Shown one piece after another: positions 1 to 6,499 of a stretch of 12,942 nucleotides of DNA. This DNA comes from an uncultured Desulfobulbaceae bacterium. GTDB lineage: Bacteria; Desulfobacterota; Desulfobulbia; Desulfobulbales; Desulfobulbaceae. Position 1 is the stretch's first letter. Each line of letters opens with the position of its first letter. Location: NCBI GenBank assembly GCA_945787305.1, contig CALZIH010000039.1, forward strand, positions 1 to 12,942, in the 5' to 3' direction. A model generated the notes under the pieces. That model saw only the letters and a list, made by a program, of their open reading frames with translations, ran no database searches and had not been told where the DNA came from. Position numbers and translations under genes: made by a program.

Positions 1-822
1 CTCAAGAAAAACCTGGAAGAAGAATGGCAACAGCTGAATAACGACTTTGGATTTATCGCCGCATGTAATGAAGGCGGAGAATACATGGCTCCTGAAGATC
101 TTGATCGGCTGAAACAGTTGGCGGAGCTGACCTGGCAGCGAACCCTCGATGACCGCATCGGTGTTTCCTGGGAAGAAAAACAACGAAAAGACAAAACTCC
201 GGCACCGTCGCTTCCCGTTACTGAACCCCTGCTTGGCGACAAACCGGAGCATTGTCTTGCCCGCAAGGCAAGTGAACGTATGGATGAGGACAATCCCTGG
301 GAATTTAAACTTGATGTTCCCGAACACCTCTACAACCGGGGAGAACTGTATAACCTGCAAACTGTCCGAGGTACGCTGACAGCGGAAGAGCGGTTTAAAA
401 TCAATGACCATATCGTCCAGACCATTATCATGCTGGAGCGCCTGCCCTTCCCCAAGCATCTGCGCAGGATTCCTGCAATCGCCGGCGGCCATCATGAGAC
501 CATGATCGGAACGGGTTACCCTAAAAAGCTCACCGGTGAGCAAATGTCAACGACTGCCCGCATGATGGTCATTGCCGATATCTTTGAAGCATTGACCGCT
601 TCCGACCGCCCATATAAAAAGGCGAAAACACTGAGTGAATCCATTGGCATATTGGACTTTATGTGCAAGGATAAGCACATTGACCCGGAGCTGTTCAAGT
701 TGTTTCTGACCAGCGGTGTTTACCTCCAATATGCCGAGCAGTACCTTGGCCCGGACCAGATTGACCAAGTTGATATCGATCAATATCTTACAGAGGGAGC
801 GAGAAGAGACGCTGTATCCTGA
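1..822 (+). CDS. HD-GYP-type cyclic-di-GMP phosphodiesterase, C-terminal part (5' truncated by window)
   Basis: The frame is open from base 1 to the TGA at 820-822, giving 273 visible residues and no start. The ATG at 85 is probably internal. The C-terminal half of an HD-GYP domain is visible: TAEERFKINDH (about residues 127-137), the metal-binding HHE (164-166), GTGYP (170-174), ADIFEALTA (192-200) and DRPYK (202-206). Known HD-GYP proteins hydrolyse cyclic di-GMP to pGpG/GMP in the cytoplasm, often behind GAF, PAS or other sensor domains; any such domain would be upstream. The HD dyad itself is not in the visible part. Residues about 55-95 form a proline- and charge-rich stretch within or before the domain. 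Oddity: the usual HHE-x-x-D-G-x-GYP has isoleucine (residue 169) where Asp is normal. Activity is therefore plausible but unproven. No gene follows on this strand for 4 kb, so it ends its transcription unit. Confidence 0.85.
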   Translation, partial: LKKNLEEEWQQLNNDFGFIAACNEGGEYMAPEDLDRLKQLAELTWQRTLDDRIGVSWEEKQRKDKTPAPSLPVTEPLLGDKPEHCLARKASERMDEDNPWEFKLDVPEHLYNRGELYNLQTVRGTLTAEERFKINDHIVQTIIMLERLPFPKHLRRIPAIAGGHHETMIGTGYPKKLTGEQMSTTARMMVIADIFEALTASDRPYKKAKTLSESIGILDFMCKDKHIDPELFKLFLTSGVYLQYAEQYLGPDQIDQVDIDQYLTEGARRDAVS

Positions 823-890
823 CAGGCCTATTCAGCCATGGTGAATGAACGGTATTCATCAATACCTAGCCGCCAACTTGAACAACGTAG

Positions 891-940
891 GCAGTAAGCG
901 TGCCGATCATGAGCCACTGCTTTGACCGACACGCTTTTCC
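891..940 (+). terminator. possible weak terminator after the HD-GYP gene
   Basis: AAGCGTG (896-902) pairs perfectly with CACGCTT (930-936), and TT follows, in the first 120 bases after the HD-GYP stop. The 27-nt loop is long. A competing pair, GCAGT (891-895) with ACTGC (916-920), overlaps it. There is no long T-tract, so this is only a candidate. Confidence 0.25.
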
Positions 941-1069
941 GTTTCTATAGGGAAATTTTTCCGTGCAGCAGGCGCTACACTCTTGGTAAATCTTATTCAG
1001 TCTCCTTTCTGCATTTTGAGTACCCTGCAGATTAAGTGAAAAGGATCTTTTCAAGGTGCCTGAACCGTT

Positions 1070-1336
1070 TTACTCCGTTGCCTCTTTAGCCTTGCGGGCC
1101 GCTTCCTCTGTTGCCTCTGCAGCGTCATGGGCCATTCCTTTTGCTGCGGTTCCCGCATCGTGATAGGCGTCCTTGGCCGACGCGGTCATTTCATGAGCCG
1201 CCTCTTTTGATGCCTCTACGGCCTCTTGCGCAGACTCTTTTGCCTTCTCTACCGTTGTTTCCGCTTCCTCTCGACTGCAACCTACCATCATCACCAACAT
1301 TAACCCGACAACTGCAACTAACATTTTTTTCATCAT
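1070..1336 (-). CDS. small alanine-rich, LEA/apolipoprotein-like lipoprotein
   Basis: This is an 88-residue protein. A type II signal peptide is visible: basic start MMKKM, hydrophobic stretch 6-17, then M-V-G-C with the lipidated Cys at 20. Ser at +2 predicts outer-membrane sorting by the E. coli Lol rule. The mature 69 residues are almost only Ala, Glu, Lys, Asp, Thr and His with no hydrophobic core. They follow a loose 11-residue amphipathic pattern (for example AKESAQEAVEASKEA), as in LEA proteins and apolipoproteins. It would form a long amphipathic helix or stay disordered in the periplasm. The start at 1336 is supported by AGGAGGAGG (1345-1353), 8 bases upstream; Met2 is the alternative. 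It is on the same strand as the permease gene upstream, but 256 bp away, so it is likely transcribed alone. No specific family is recognised. A stress-related or cell-envelope structural role is inference. Confidence 0.75.
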   Translation of the reverse strand: MMKKMLVAVVGLMLVMMVGCSREEAETTVEKAKESAQEAVEASKEAAHEMTASAKDAYHDAGTAAKGMAHDAAEATEEAARKAKEATE

Positions 1337-1344
1337 TTGCTATT

Positions 1345-1353
1345 CCTCCTCCT
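1345..1353 (-). promoter_or_regulatory. strong ribosome binding site of the lipoprotein gene
   Basis: The minus strand reads AGGAGGAGG, 8 bases before the ATG at 1336. It is the best Shine-Dalgarno match in the window, suggesting high translation, as expected for an abundant envelope lipoprotein. Confidence 0.7.
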
Positions 1354-1484
1354 GGGTTGTTATAAGGCTACCTTGTAAAATTGTATTTTCGCCCGATCTT
1401 GGCGTTATGCTCAAAAGTTTCTCCTCGGTATATCAGAAATATGCCTGTGGTAAAATTATTCGCATGCCTTAACCTCGAACGAAA

Positions 1485-1507
1485 ATCCTAATTTTTCATG
1501 GCACCCA
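1485..1507. repeat. direct repeat copy A (23 bp)
   Basis: The sequence is ATCCTAATTTTTCA, then T, then GGCACCCA. It matches copy B at 4233-4255 at 22 of 23 positions in the same orientation. Copy A lies downstream of the permease gene and copy B upstream, so the pair brackets it. The flanks do not align convincingly beyond the 23 bp. Neither copy is in a recognised gene. Confidence 0.65.
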
Positions 1508-1592
1508 TTATCCGACAGCCTTAGCCAACGAATATGTCAATACAAAATAACACATAACAAATCATGACAGCTTTGCCTATACCCAAATGATG

Positions 1593-3953
1593 CTAAGGCG
1601 TTAAAGGCCAAAAGGTCGGCATGACCAGCATGAGCACCACAAATACAACCAGCGTCATCAACCCTCCAACTTTCAAATAATCCGTAAATCGATATCCACC
1701 AGGCCCCATAACCAGAATGTTAGCCGGATGAGAAACCGGAGTCATAAAACTGGCGGAGGCTGCCATGGCAATGGCCATCATCAGACCATGGGGAGACAAA
1801 CCCATATCGGAGGACGTATTGAGTGCAATCGGCGCCATCAGAACCACCAAAGCGGCAGTCGGAACAAAGCACGTAGCCATAAAGGTCAACCCCACCAGGC
1901 CCAGCATGATGGCATTGGGACCGAAAGGGCCAACGGTGGTAACAACACCCTCAGCAATCAGCTTTGCGGCACCGGTATTATCCAGTGCCGTTCCCAGAGG
2001 TAACATACCGGCAATCAAAAACACGGCCTTCCACTCAATTTGACGATATGCTTCTTCCATGGTCAGGCAACCGGTCAACACCATCATGGCAGCACCCACC
2101 ACCGCCGCTATATAGATCGGCACCCAACCGATAATAACTGGCAGCAACATGACCGCCAAGAGAACGAGAGCGATCTTCATCTTATCACGGCGTACTTCTT
2201 CCTGGGCCGTTTCCGTCAAGACAATAAAATCGGGCTCCTGACCAAGCAATTTCAATTTATGGCGATCTCCCAACAACAAGAGTGCGTCACCGAAACGCAG
2301 CTCTATGTCCCGCAGGTCGGACCGATATGCCCGACCTCTACGCCACAAGGCAAGTACACTCAGACCAAACTTTTCCCGAAAATTAATCTGGCGCAGAGTT
2401 TTTCCCTCCAATGTTGCCTGCGGCGAGAGAATAGCCTCTACTAAACCTACGCTTTCGGAAACAAGCGTCTGCACATTCGGATGTGAACGACGCGCAATCT
2501 CCAGCTCTTCAAGCCCCTGCAGAATTTCTAAATCCTGTGAACGCCCTTCAACCACTAAACGATCTCCCTGTTGTAGGACCTCATCGGGTTCCGGCATGAC
2601 AATGGGGGTGTTGTCCCTAAAGATAGCAAGCACCCTGCCGCCGAGCACATCCCCTAGTCGGCTTTCTATTAACGTTTGTCCTGCAAGAGGAGAATCCGCA
2701 GGGACCTGCATGATCATCAGGCGCTCATCCAGATGATAGATATTTACCAGGTCGCCACGACTGAGATAGCGAAAACCGTCCAAATCCTCAACACTTTGCA
2801 ACTCGTGCAGACGGTAACCAGGACCGGCAACCAGGAGCAGATCCCCACCCTGAAGCGGTTCATCCGTAAGACCGATGCGCTTAACATTATCTCCTCGTAA
2901 AACGGCAAGCACGTTTACACCAAAACGGCCTCTAAAGCCAATGGAATTAAGTGTACTGCCGATAAACGGAGAACTCTCCGGCACTGCAACTTCGCCAACT
3001 TTGATCTCTCCCGAGTACGGTACTGCTAGGTCGACGCCCTCCTCCTCGACAGCCAGACCATGCCAAACCTGCAGTTTCTCGATAGAGTCGACTCGGCCCT
3101 CTACCATCAGATTATCGCCAGCCTGTAACGTATCTGCAGGCCCGGGGGCAAGTAACGTTTGTTGCCCTCGGGTAATAGCAACGACATTCCATCCGAGGAT
3201 GGTACTCATCCGAATCTGGGCAAGCGACTTCCCCAGAAGAATGGAATCTCTGGGCACACGAACATGAAACATACGCTCCTCAAGTTCGTACTGCGCCTGC
3301 CAATCGTTTTGTCTACCTGCTGCTGTCCCGTCCGCGACATCATGCTTGGGCAGAAGGTGGCGACCAATAAGGGCCATAAAGGCGACACCTGTACCCATGA
3401 TTATCAACCCCACCGGGGTAAAATCAAAAAAAGTAAACGACTTGAGGCCAGCTTCACGCAGGGCATCGCTGACAAGGATATTCGGCGGTGTACCGATTTG
3501 AGTGGTCAGCCCGCCGAGTAGAGCGCCGTAGGCCAAGGGCATCAACAGCCTGGAGGGTGAGCGGCCGGTATCACGAGCAATATCCATAACCACTGGCAGC
3601 ATCAGGGCTGCAACGGCGACATTATTCATAATGGCCGACAACACTCCAGCAGTAATCATGATAACAATGATCATTGAAATCTCGCCGGTTCCGGCCAGCC
3701 GCAAAACAAAGCTGCCGATAACATTGGCAACTCCTGTACGAGTTAGGCCGCCACTAACAATAAATACAGCCCAGACGGTCACCACAGCCGGGTTACTGAA
3801 ACCGGAAAGGGCTTCGACCGGCGAAACCAGGCCGGTTAAGGCGACACCCCCCAAAGAGAGCAGGGCAGTGACCTCCATGGGAATCCACTCGGTGACCAGA
3901 AAAAAGACGGCTGTGATCAACAGCACTAAAACAACTGCAATTTCAAGGGTCAA
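1593..3953 (-). CDS. SLC13/DASS-family anion permease with four RCK_C (TrkA-C) domains
   Basis: This 786-residue inner-membrane permease belongs to the divalent anion:Na+ symporter type, whose substrates are dicarboxylates, sulfate or similar anions; the exact substrate cannot be read here. The N-terminal membrane half (about 4-200) has IMNNVAVAALMLPV (108-121) and QIGTPPNILV (152-161). The C-terminal half (about 592-784) has FVPTAALVVLMAPIA (696-710) and MTPVSHPANILV (737-748). These are the paired substrate/Na+ clamps. Between the halves lie four RCK_C-like cytoplasmic repeats at about 225-300, 316-388, 407-486 and 500-579, each ending in a GD-x-L-hydrophobic-V/L-x-G strand. Typical relatives of about 590 residues carry two. 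The start is TTG at 3953: GAAGGA lies 8 bases upstream, an in-frame TGA closely precedes it, and the next ATG (Met26) would cut into the first membrane helix. No partner gene is adjacent. Confidence 0.9.
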   Translation of the reverse strand: MTLEIAVVLVLLITAVFFLVTEWIPMEVTALLSLGGVALTGLVSPVEALSGFSNPAVVTVWAVFIVSGGLTRTGVANVIGSFVLRLAGTGEISMIIVIMITAGVLSAIMNNVAVAALMLPVVMDIARDTGRSPSRLLMPLAYGALLGGLTTQIGTPPNILVSDALREAGLKSFTFFDFTPVGLIIMGTGVAFMALIGRHLLPKHDVADGTAAGRQNDWQAQYELEERMFHVRVPRDSILLGKSLAQIRMSTILGWNVVAITRGQQTLLAPGPADTLQAGDNLMVEGRVDSIEKLQVWHGLAVEEEGVDLAVPYSGEIKVGEVAVPESSPFIGSTLNSIGFRGRFGVNVLAVLRGDNVKRIGLTDEPLQGGDLLLVAGPGYRLHELQSVEDLDGFRYLSRGDLVNIYHLDERLMIMQVPADSPLAGQTLIESRLGDVLGGRVLAIFRDNTPIVMPEPDEVLQQGDRLVVEGRSQDLEILQGLEELEIARRSHPNVQTLVSESVGLVEAILSPQATLEGKTLRQINFREKFGLSVLALWRRGRAYRSDLRDIELRFGDALLLLGDRHKLKLLGQEPDFIVLTETAQEEVRRDKMKIALVLLAVMLLPVIIGWVPIYIAAVVGAAMMVLTGCLTMEEAYRQIEWKAVFLIAGMLPLGTALDNTGAAKLIAEGVVTTVGPFGPNAIMLGLVGLTFMATCFVPTAALVVLMAPIALNTSSDMGLSPHGLMMAIAMAASASFMTPVSHPANILVMGPGGYRFTDYLKVGGLMTLVVFVVLMLVMPTFWPLTP

Positions 3954-3982
3954 AATATTAATCCTTCAATTGTATTTTTCAC

Positions 3983-4004
3983 GCCAAGCCTGATGGGGTT
4001 TGGC
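3983..4004 (-). other. hairpin in the 5' leader of the permease gene
   Basis: On the minus strand GCCAAACC and GGCTTGGC form an 8-bp stem with one mismatch around the loop CCATCA. It ends 15 bases before the GAAGGA ribosome binding site of the permease gene. It could affect translation or message stability; no known riboswitch is recognised. Confidence 0.3.
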
Positions 4005-4131
4005 CTCGGTAATGATTCACTTGATATCTCCCAAAAAATCTAAATCAAAAACTCTATTTCACCATGTATACTGATGAACTCTCAAAAAGTCTAAAACGCC
4101 GTTTGCACTGTACGGTAATACAATGAGTTAT

Positions 4132-4162
4132 AGCCGTTACGCCATCGGTGGCGAGGCTTTTT
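4132..4162 (+). terminator. orphan terminator-like hairpin with T-tract
   Basis: AGCC, gtta, CGCCA, tcgg, TGGCG, a, GGCT, then TTTT: a 5-bp and a 4-bp stem separated by an internal loop, followed by T residues on the plus strand. No plus-strand gene lies upstream (the HD-GYP gene ends 3.3 kb earlier). It is therefore either part of a dispersed intergenic repeat or the end of an unrecognised small transcript. Confidence 0.3.
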
Positions 4163-4232
4163 ACGACACCGGCAATATGCAATATAATCAAAAAATGGAT
4201 AAATTCATGCAGATTGATGAGAGCAGGAGAAG

Positions 4233-4255
4233 ATCCTAATTTTTCAAGGCACCCA
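4233..4255. repeat. direct repeat copy B (23 bp)
   Basis: The sequence is ATCCTAATTTTTCA, then A, then GGCACCCA; 22 of 23 bases match copy A at 1485-1507 in the same orientation. It lies 280 bp upstream of the permease start. Confidence 0.65.
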
Positions 4256-4686
4256 ATAGTTAATCTGCCTCCCGGGTTGGCGAAAAAATTCAGTCTCCTA
4301 TACTTCGAAGGCCGCCCAGGCTTTTCTACTTTCAAACTCAGCTGTGATGGTAATCACAAAAATAATTTTACCACACCATGATACTTACTGCACAAGCGGT
4401 TAAGAGGGATTTCAAAGCTATTTTCTCTTCAATGTTTCTTCATCAAATCCTACGGCATGGCATTCCCGTATACGGTTTTTCGCTGTCCTTCACCGTGAGG
4501 CCTTCACCTGTTTCCATATCGTATATATATGATTTTAGTAAGCATATCAGAATCAAACATATACACGTCGCTCCTGCTGCAGACAGGATGGAAACCAAAG
4601 AACCTCTTTATCATCATGAACCGGGAAAGATAGCAATTTGCGATCAGACAGGGTTTGTTCTGATTTTCGTTTCCTCCTGAAAATTC

Positions 4687-4718
4687 ACCTATTTCGAAAA
4701 ATAGGTATTTCTACCTAT
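4687..4718. repeat. three-arm ACCTAT inverted-repeat cluster
   Basis: Three alternating copies of one 6-7-bp arm are present: ACCTATTT (4687-4694), AAATAGGT (4699-4706) and TACCTAT (4712-4718). The first and second make a perfect 8-bp stem with loop CGAA. The second and third make a perfect 7-bp stem with loop TTTC. The middle arm can pair with only one partner at a time. It sits in AT-rich non-coding DNA, about 470 bp upstream of the diguanylate cyclase gene. It could be a multi-site operator or a small RNA switch; neither is proved. Confidence 0.6.
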
Positions 4719-4740
4719 ATTCAAAAGAGTAAAACTTTGA

Positions 4741-5136
4741 TTAAATAACAAATGATAGATTTGTTGAATGACGAATGAGTTTCCAAAAGTCCATATATTT
4801 TTTCCTGTCCTTACGTTTGCTTGTCTCTGAAATGATCAGGACATGAAAAAGTCCATTGACAGAAGCCATTGATTCACAAGTATAAAAATAATTTTGGGCC
4901 ATGGTCTGCTTGAGCTGGTATCTATCGTTTTTCTCTCTATATTGAGAGGGTTCGAGAATTGGATTGGAAATCTCAAAACCAAGTTCGGGTGTCCCAAAAG
5001 GGTTGTCACGAAAAACCTGAAATTGCCGTAGGCATAATGCTTTCAAACTGCTCAACAGATTATTGCGGGCTTGTGAGATACGGGCTAGTCTCCAAACTGT
5101 TATGGCATTAGTCTCTGAAACGTCATTGTGAAACAA
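4741..5136 (-). CDS. doubtful hypothetical open frame, 131 codons
   Basis: This is the longest unexplained open frame in the gene-poor region. It would encode a 131-residue basic protein ending in a lysine- and arginine-rich stretch (TSKRKDRKK). The nominal start is TTG with no ribosome binding site, and the frame stays open further upstream into the start of the diguanylate cyclase gene, so no start can be fixed. No domain, signal peptide or membrane segment is recognised. It may be chance in AT-rich DNA or a gene remnant. Confidence 0.15.
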   Translation of the reverse strand: MFHNDVSETNAITVWRLARISQARNNLLSSLKALCLRQFQVFRDNPFGTPELGFEISNPILEPSQYREKNDRYQLKQTMAQNYFYTCESMASVNGLFHVLIISETSKRKDRKKYMDFWKLIRHSTNLSFVI

Positions 5137-5191
5137 AACCAGAATGCGTATGACATCTGAATGGAAATCAATAAAACCAAGTTGACAAACA

Positions 5192-6193
5192 ATGAATTTA
5201 CCGGAATTACAAAGAGAATTTAATGTAAGAGCCGAAATACTTATTATTGATGACAGCGCTGTCCAAATTGAACATCTATGTCATTCATTCCCCAGCAAAG
5301 AGTTCAATATTACATGTTGTGCCAATGGCAATGAGGCGCTTGATTTTCTACAGTATTCTTCACCAGATCTGGTTCTCTGCGACATCATCATGCCGGGCCT
5401 GGACGGCTATGAAATCTGCAGGTATTTTCAGGCTTACGACCGGCTAAAGGACATTCCCATCATCATGGTGACGGAACTCTCCCATTTTGACAGGCTGGAG
5501 CAGGCCTTTGCCGCAGGGGCGATGGATTATATCGTCAAGCCGGTACAGCGTGTTGAACTGCTGGCCCGGGTCGGTTCACTGCTGCGCCTCAAGAGAGAGA
5601 CAGATAAACGTAAGCGCCGCGAAGCCGAATTGCTCAGTCTTACCAACGAACTCCTGGAGAAAAACCAGATACTGGAACGTCTTTCATACATTGATGGGCT
5701 GACGAGCATTGCGAACCGTCGATATTTTGATGAACGCTTTGAGAAAGATTGGAAAAATGCAGTCCGCGACAACAGCTTTTTGTCGTTGATATTTATTGAC
5801 CTCGACTATTTCAAAACCTTCAACGATAAATATGGGCATCAGGTCGGTGATGAATGCCTGAAAAAAGTTGCGGTAGCAGTGAAAAACACCCTGAAAAGGC
5901 CATACGATTTTTTTGCCCGTTATGGTGGTGAAGAATTCGTTGCTATCTTGTCCGGCACCGATATTGCCGGGGCGGTCACCGTAGCAGAACATATGCGCCA
6001 GGCAGTTCTCGATTTGAATATTCCACATGACGGCTCAACAATAGACAATCATGTGACAATCAGCATAGGCATTGCCACGATGCAGCCCAAGCAAACCAAT
6101 GAATCCGCTGAATTAATTGTCGAAGCAGATAGGGCGCTCTACGATGCGAAAGAGGGGGGGCGTAATCAAATACGATGGAAACCTCAGAACTGA
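5192..6193 (+). CDS. PleD-like response regulator diguanylate cyclase (REC-GGDEF)
   Basis: This 333-residue cytoplasmic protein makes cyclic di-GMP from two GTP when its receiver domain is phosphorylated. The receiver (about 14-135) has the acidic pair D20-D21, phospho-acceptor D64 in LVLCDIIMPG, T94 and K116. A charged coiled-coil-like linker (about 133-165, KRETDKRKRREAELL) leads to the GGDEF domain (166-330): DGLTSIANRR (168-177), metal-binding D203 in FIDLDYFK, and active-site GGEEF (245-249). The inhibitory I-site RxxD is intact as RPYD (236-239), exactly five residues before GGEEF, so product feedback is expected. The start is the ATG at 5192, the only candidate between the in-frame TGA at 5183-5185 and the receiver domain. 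Its ribosome binding site is poor, suggesting low expression. No histidine kinase gene is next to it, so its partner is elsewhere. Confidence 0.95.
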   Translation: MNLPELQREFNVRAEILIIDDSAVQIEHLCHSFPSKEFNITCCANGNEALDFLQYSSPDLVLCDIIMPGLDGYEICRYFQAYDRLKDIPIIMVTELSHFDRLEQAFAAGAMDYIVKPVQRVELLARVGSLLRLKRETDKRKRREAELLSLTNELLEKNQILERLSYIDGLTSIANRRYFDERFEKDWKNAVRDNSFLSLIFIDLDYFKTFNDKYGHQVGDECLKKVAVAVKNTLKRPYDFFARYGGEEFVAILSGTDIAGAVTVAEHMRQAVLDLNIPHDGSTIDNHVTISIGIATMQPKQTNESAELIVEADRALYDAKEGGRNQIRWKPQN

Positions 6194-6306
6194 CCAAACC
6201 GTTGAGGTCACTGTAAGGCAACCGGTTTAAACCATATGAACTTCACAATAAGACCAACAGGGGTGGTTGCGGTAGGTTGAAAAAACTGGCTACCAAATAA
6301 ATAAAA

Positions 6307-6348
6307 AAGGGATTAAGTCAAAAAGACCTAATCCCTTATTATTTTTGG
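6307..6348. terminator. bidirectional intrinsic terminator between the diguanylate cyclase gene and tRNA-Arg
   Basis: AAGGGATTAAGTC (6307-6319) pairs with GACCTAATCCCTT (6325-6337) over 13 positions with one A/C mismatch, around loop AAAAA. The plus strand continues ATTATTTTT (end of the cyclase transcript). The minus strand continues TTTTTT (end of the tRNA transcript). It serves both converging units. Confidence 0.85.
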
Positions 6349-6422
6349 CGCGCCAGGGAGGATTCGAACCCCCGACCTACGGATTCGTAGTCCGGCACTC
6401 TATCCAGCTGAGCTACTGGCGC
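6346..6422 (-). tRNA. tRNA-Arg (anticodon ACG), CCA encoded
   Basis: The 77-nt gene on the minus strand folds into a full cloverleaf. The acceptor GCGCCAG pairs with CTGGCGC, followed by discriminator G and an encoded CCA. The D arm is GCTC/GAGT, and the T arm is GGGGG-TTCGAAT-CCTCC. The anticodon loop CTACGAA gives ACG (bases 6386-6388 on the plus strand), which reads CGU/CGC/CGA after A34 is converted to inosine by TadA. The first anticodon-stem pair is a C/U mismatch; the other four pair. It lies 77 bp downstream of the RNase E/G gene on the same strand. No duplicated 3' end or integrase suggests an integration site here. Confidence 0.97.
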
Positions 6423-6436
6423 ATATAACGGCTGCG

Positions 6437-6465
6437 AACATAGCGTATCTCTTGTCGAAGCGCAA
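6437..6465 (-). promoter_or_regulatory. candidate tRNA-Arg promoter with GC-rich discriminator
   Basis: On the minus strand TTGCGC (6460-6465), a 17-bp spacer and TATGTT (6437-6442) precede the tRNA by 14 bases. The GC-rich stretch CGCAGCCG follows the -10, as in growth-controlled stable-RNA promoters. The -35 match is weak. Confidence 0.35.
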
Positions 6466-6469
6466 GAGA
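6448..6469 (-). terminator. stem-loop between RNase E/G and tRNA-Arg genes
   Basis: TCTCTTG (6448-6454) and CAAGAGA (6463-6469) form a perfect 7-bp stem with an 8-nt loop, 31 bases after the RNase E/G stop. It lacks a T-tract on the minus strand, so it may be a 3' stabilising or processing hairpin, or a leaky terminator, rather than a full stop. It overlaps the candidate tRNA promoter. Confidence 0.35.
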
Positions 6470-6499
6470 TTTTCTTCTCTGTGACCAAACCCTCCGTTC

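Larger units (their letters stand above)
3954..5191. other. 1.24-kb gene-poor intergenic region
   Basis: No recognisable gene is present. Open frames of 77-131 codons occur on both strands (4054-4335 minus, 4148-4381 plus, 4378-4680 plus, 4741-5136 minus), but none has a good start site or a familiar fold. The stretch holds a leader hairpin (3983-4004), a GC-rich hairpin with a T-tract (4132-4162), direct repeat B (4233-4255) and the three-arm ACCTAT inverted-repeat cluster (4687-4718). The part from 4380 on is clearly richer in A+T than the neighbouring genes. It may be a graveyard of decayed genes or intergenic repeats. A promoter for the diguanylate cyclase must lie in its right end, but I could not pick one with confidence. 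Confidence 0.7.

Noticed and set aside
866..1054. 62-codon minus-strand open frame upstream of the lipoprotein's end
   Set aside because: TTG start, no ribosome binding site, no recognisable domain. It overlaps the candidate terminator of the HD-GYP gene.
1036..1054. TGAAAAG-gat-CTTTTCA palindrome after the lipoprotein gene as its terminator
   Set aside because: The 7-bp stem is almost all A/T with a 3-nt loop and no following T-run; too weak to call.
1728..3993. Several plus-strand open frames of 74-143 codons
   Set aside because: They are antisense shadows of the permease gene with unnatural composition and no start signals.
4054..4680. Overlapping small open frames on both strands in the gene-poor stretch
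   Set aside because: No ribosome binding sites, no family resemblance, mutual overlap and low-complexity composition; treated as non-coding.
4380..5191. Cyclic-di-GMP riboswitch upstream of the diguanylate cyclase
   Set aside because: None of the conserved GEMM core strings was found on either strand.
6196..6230. Hairpin AAACCGTTG with CAACCGGTTT after the diguanylate cyclase stop
   Set aside because: It has a bulge, a long loop and no T-tract; the true terminator is at 6307-6348.
6346..6422. tRNA-Arg as an integration site for a genomic island
   Set aside because: No integrase and no second copy of the tRNA 3' end anywhere in the window.
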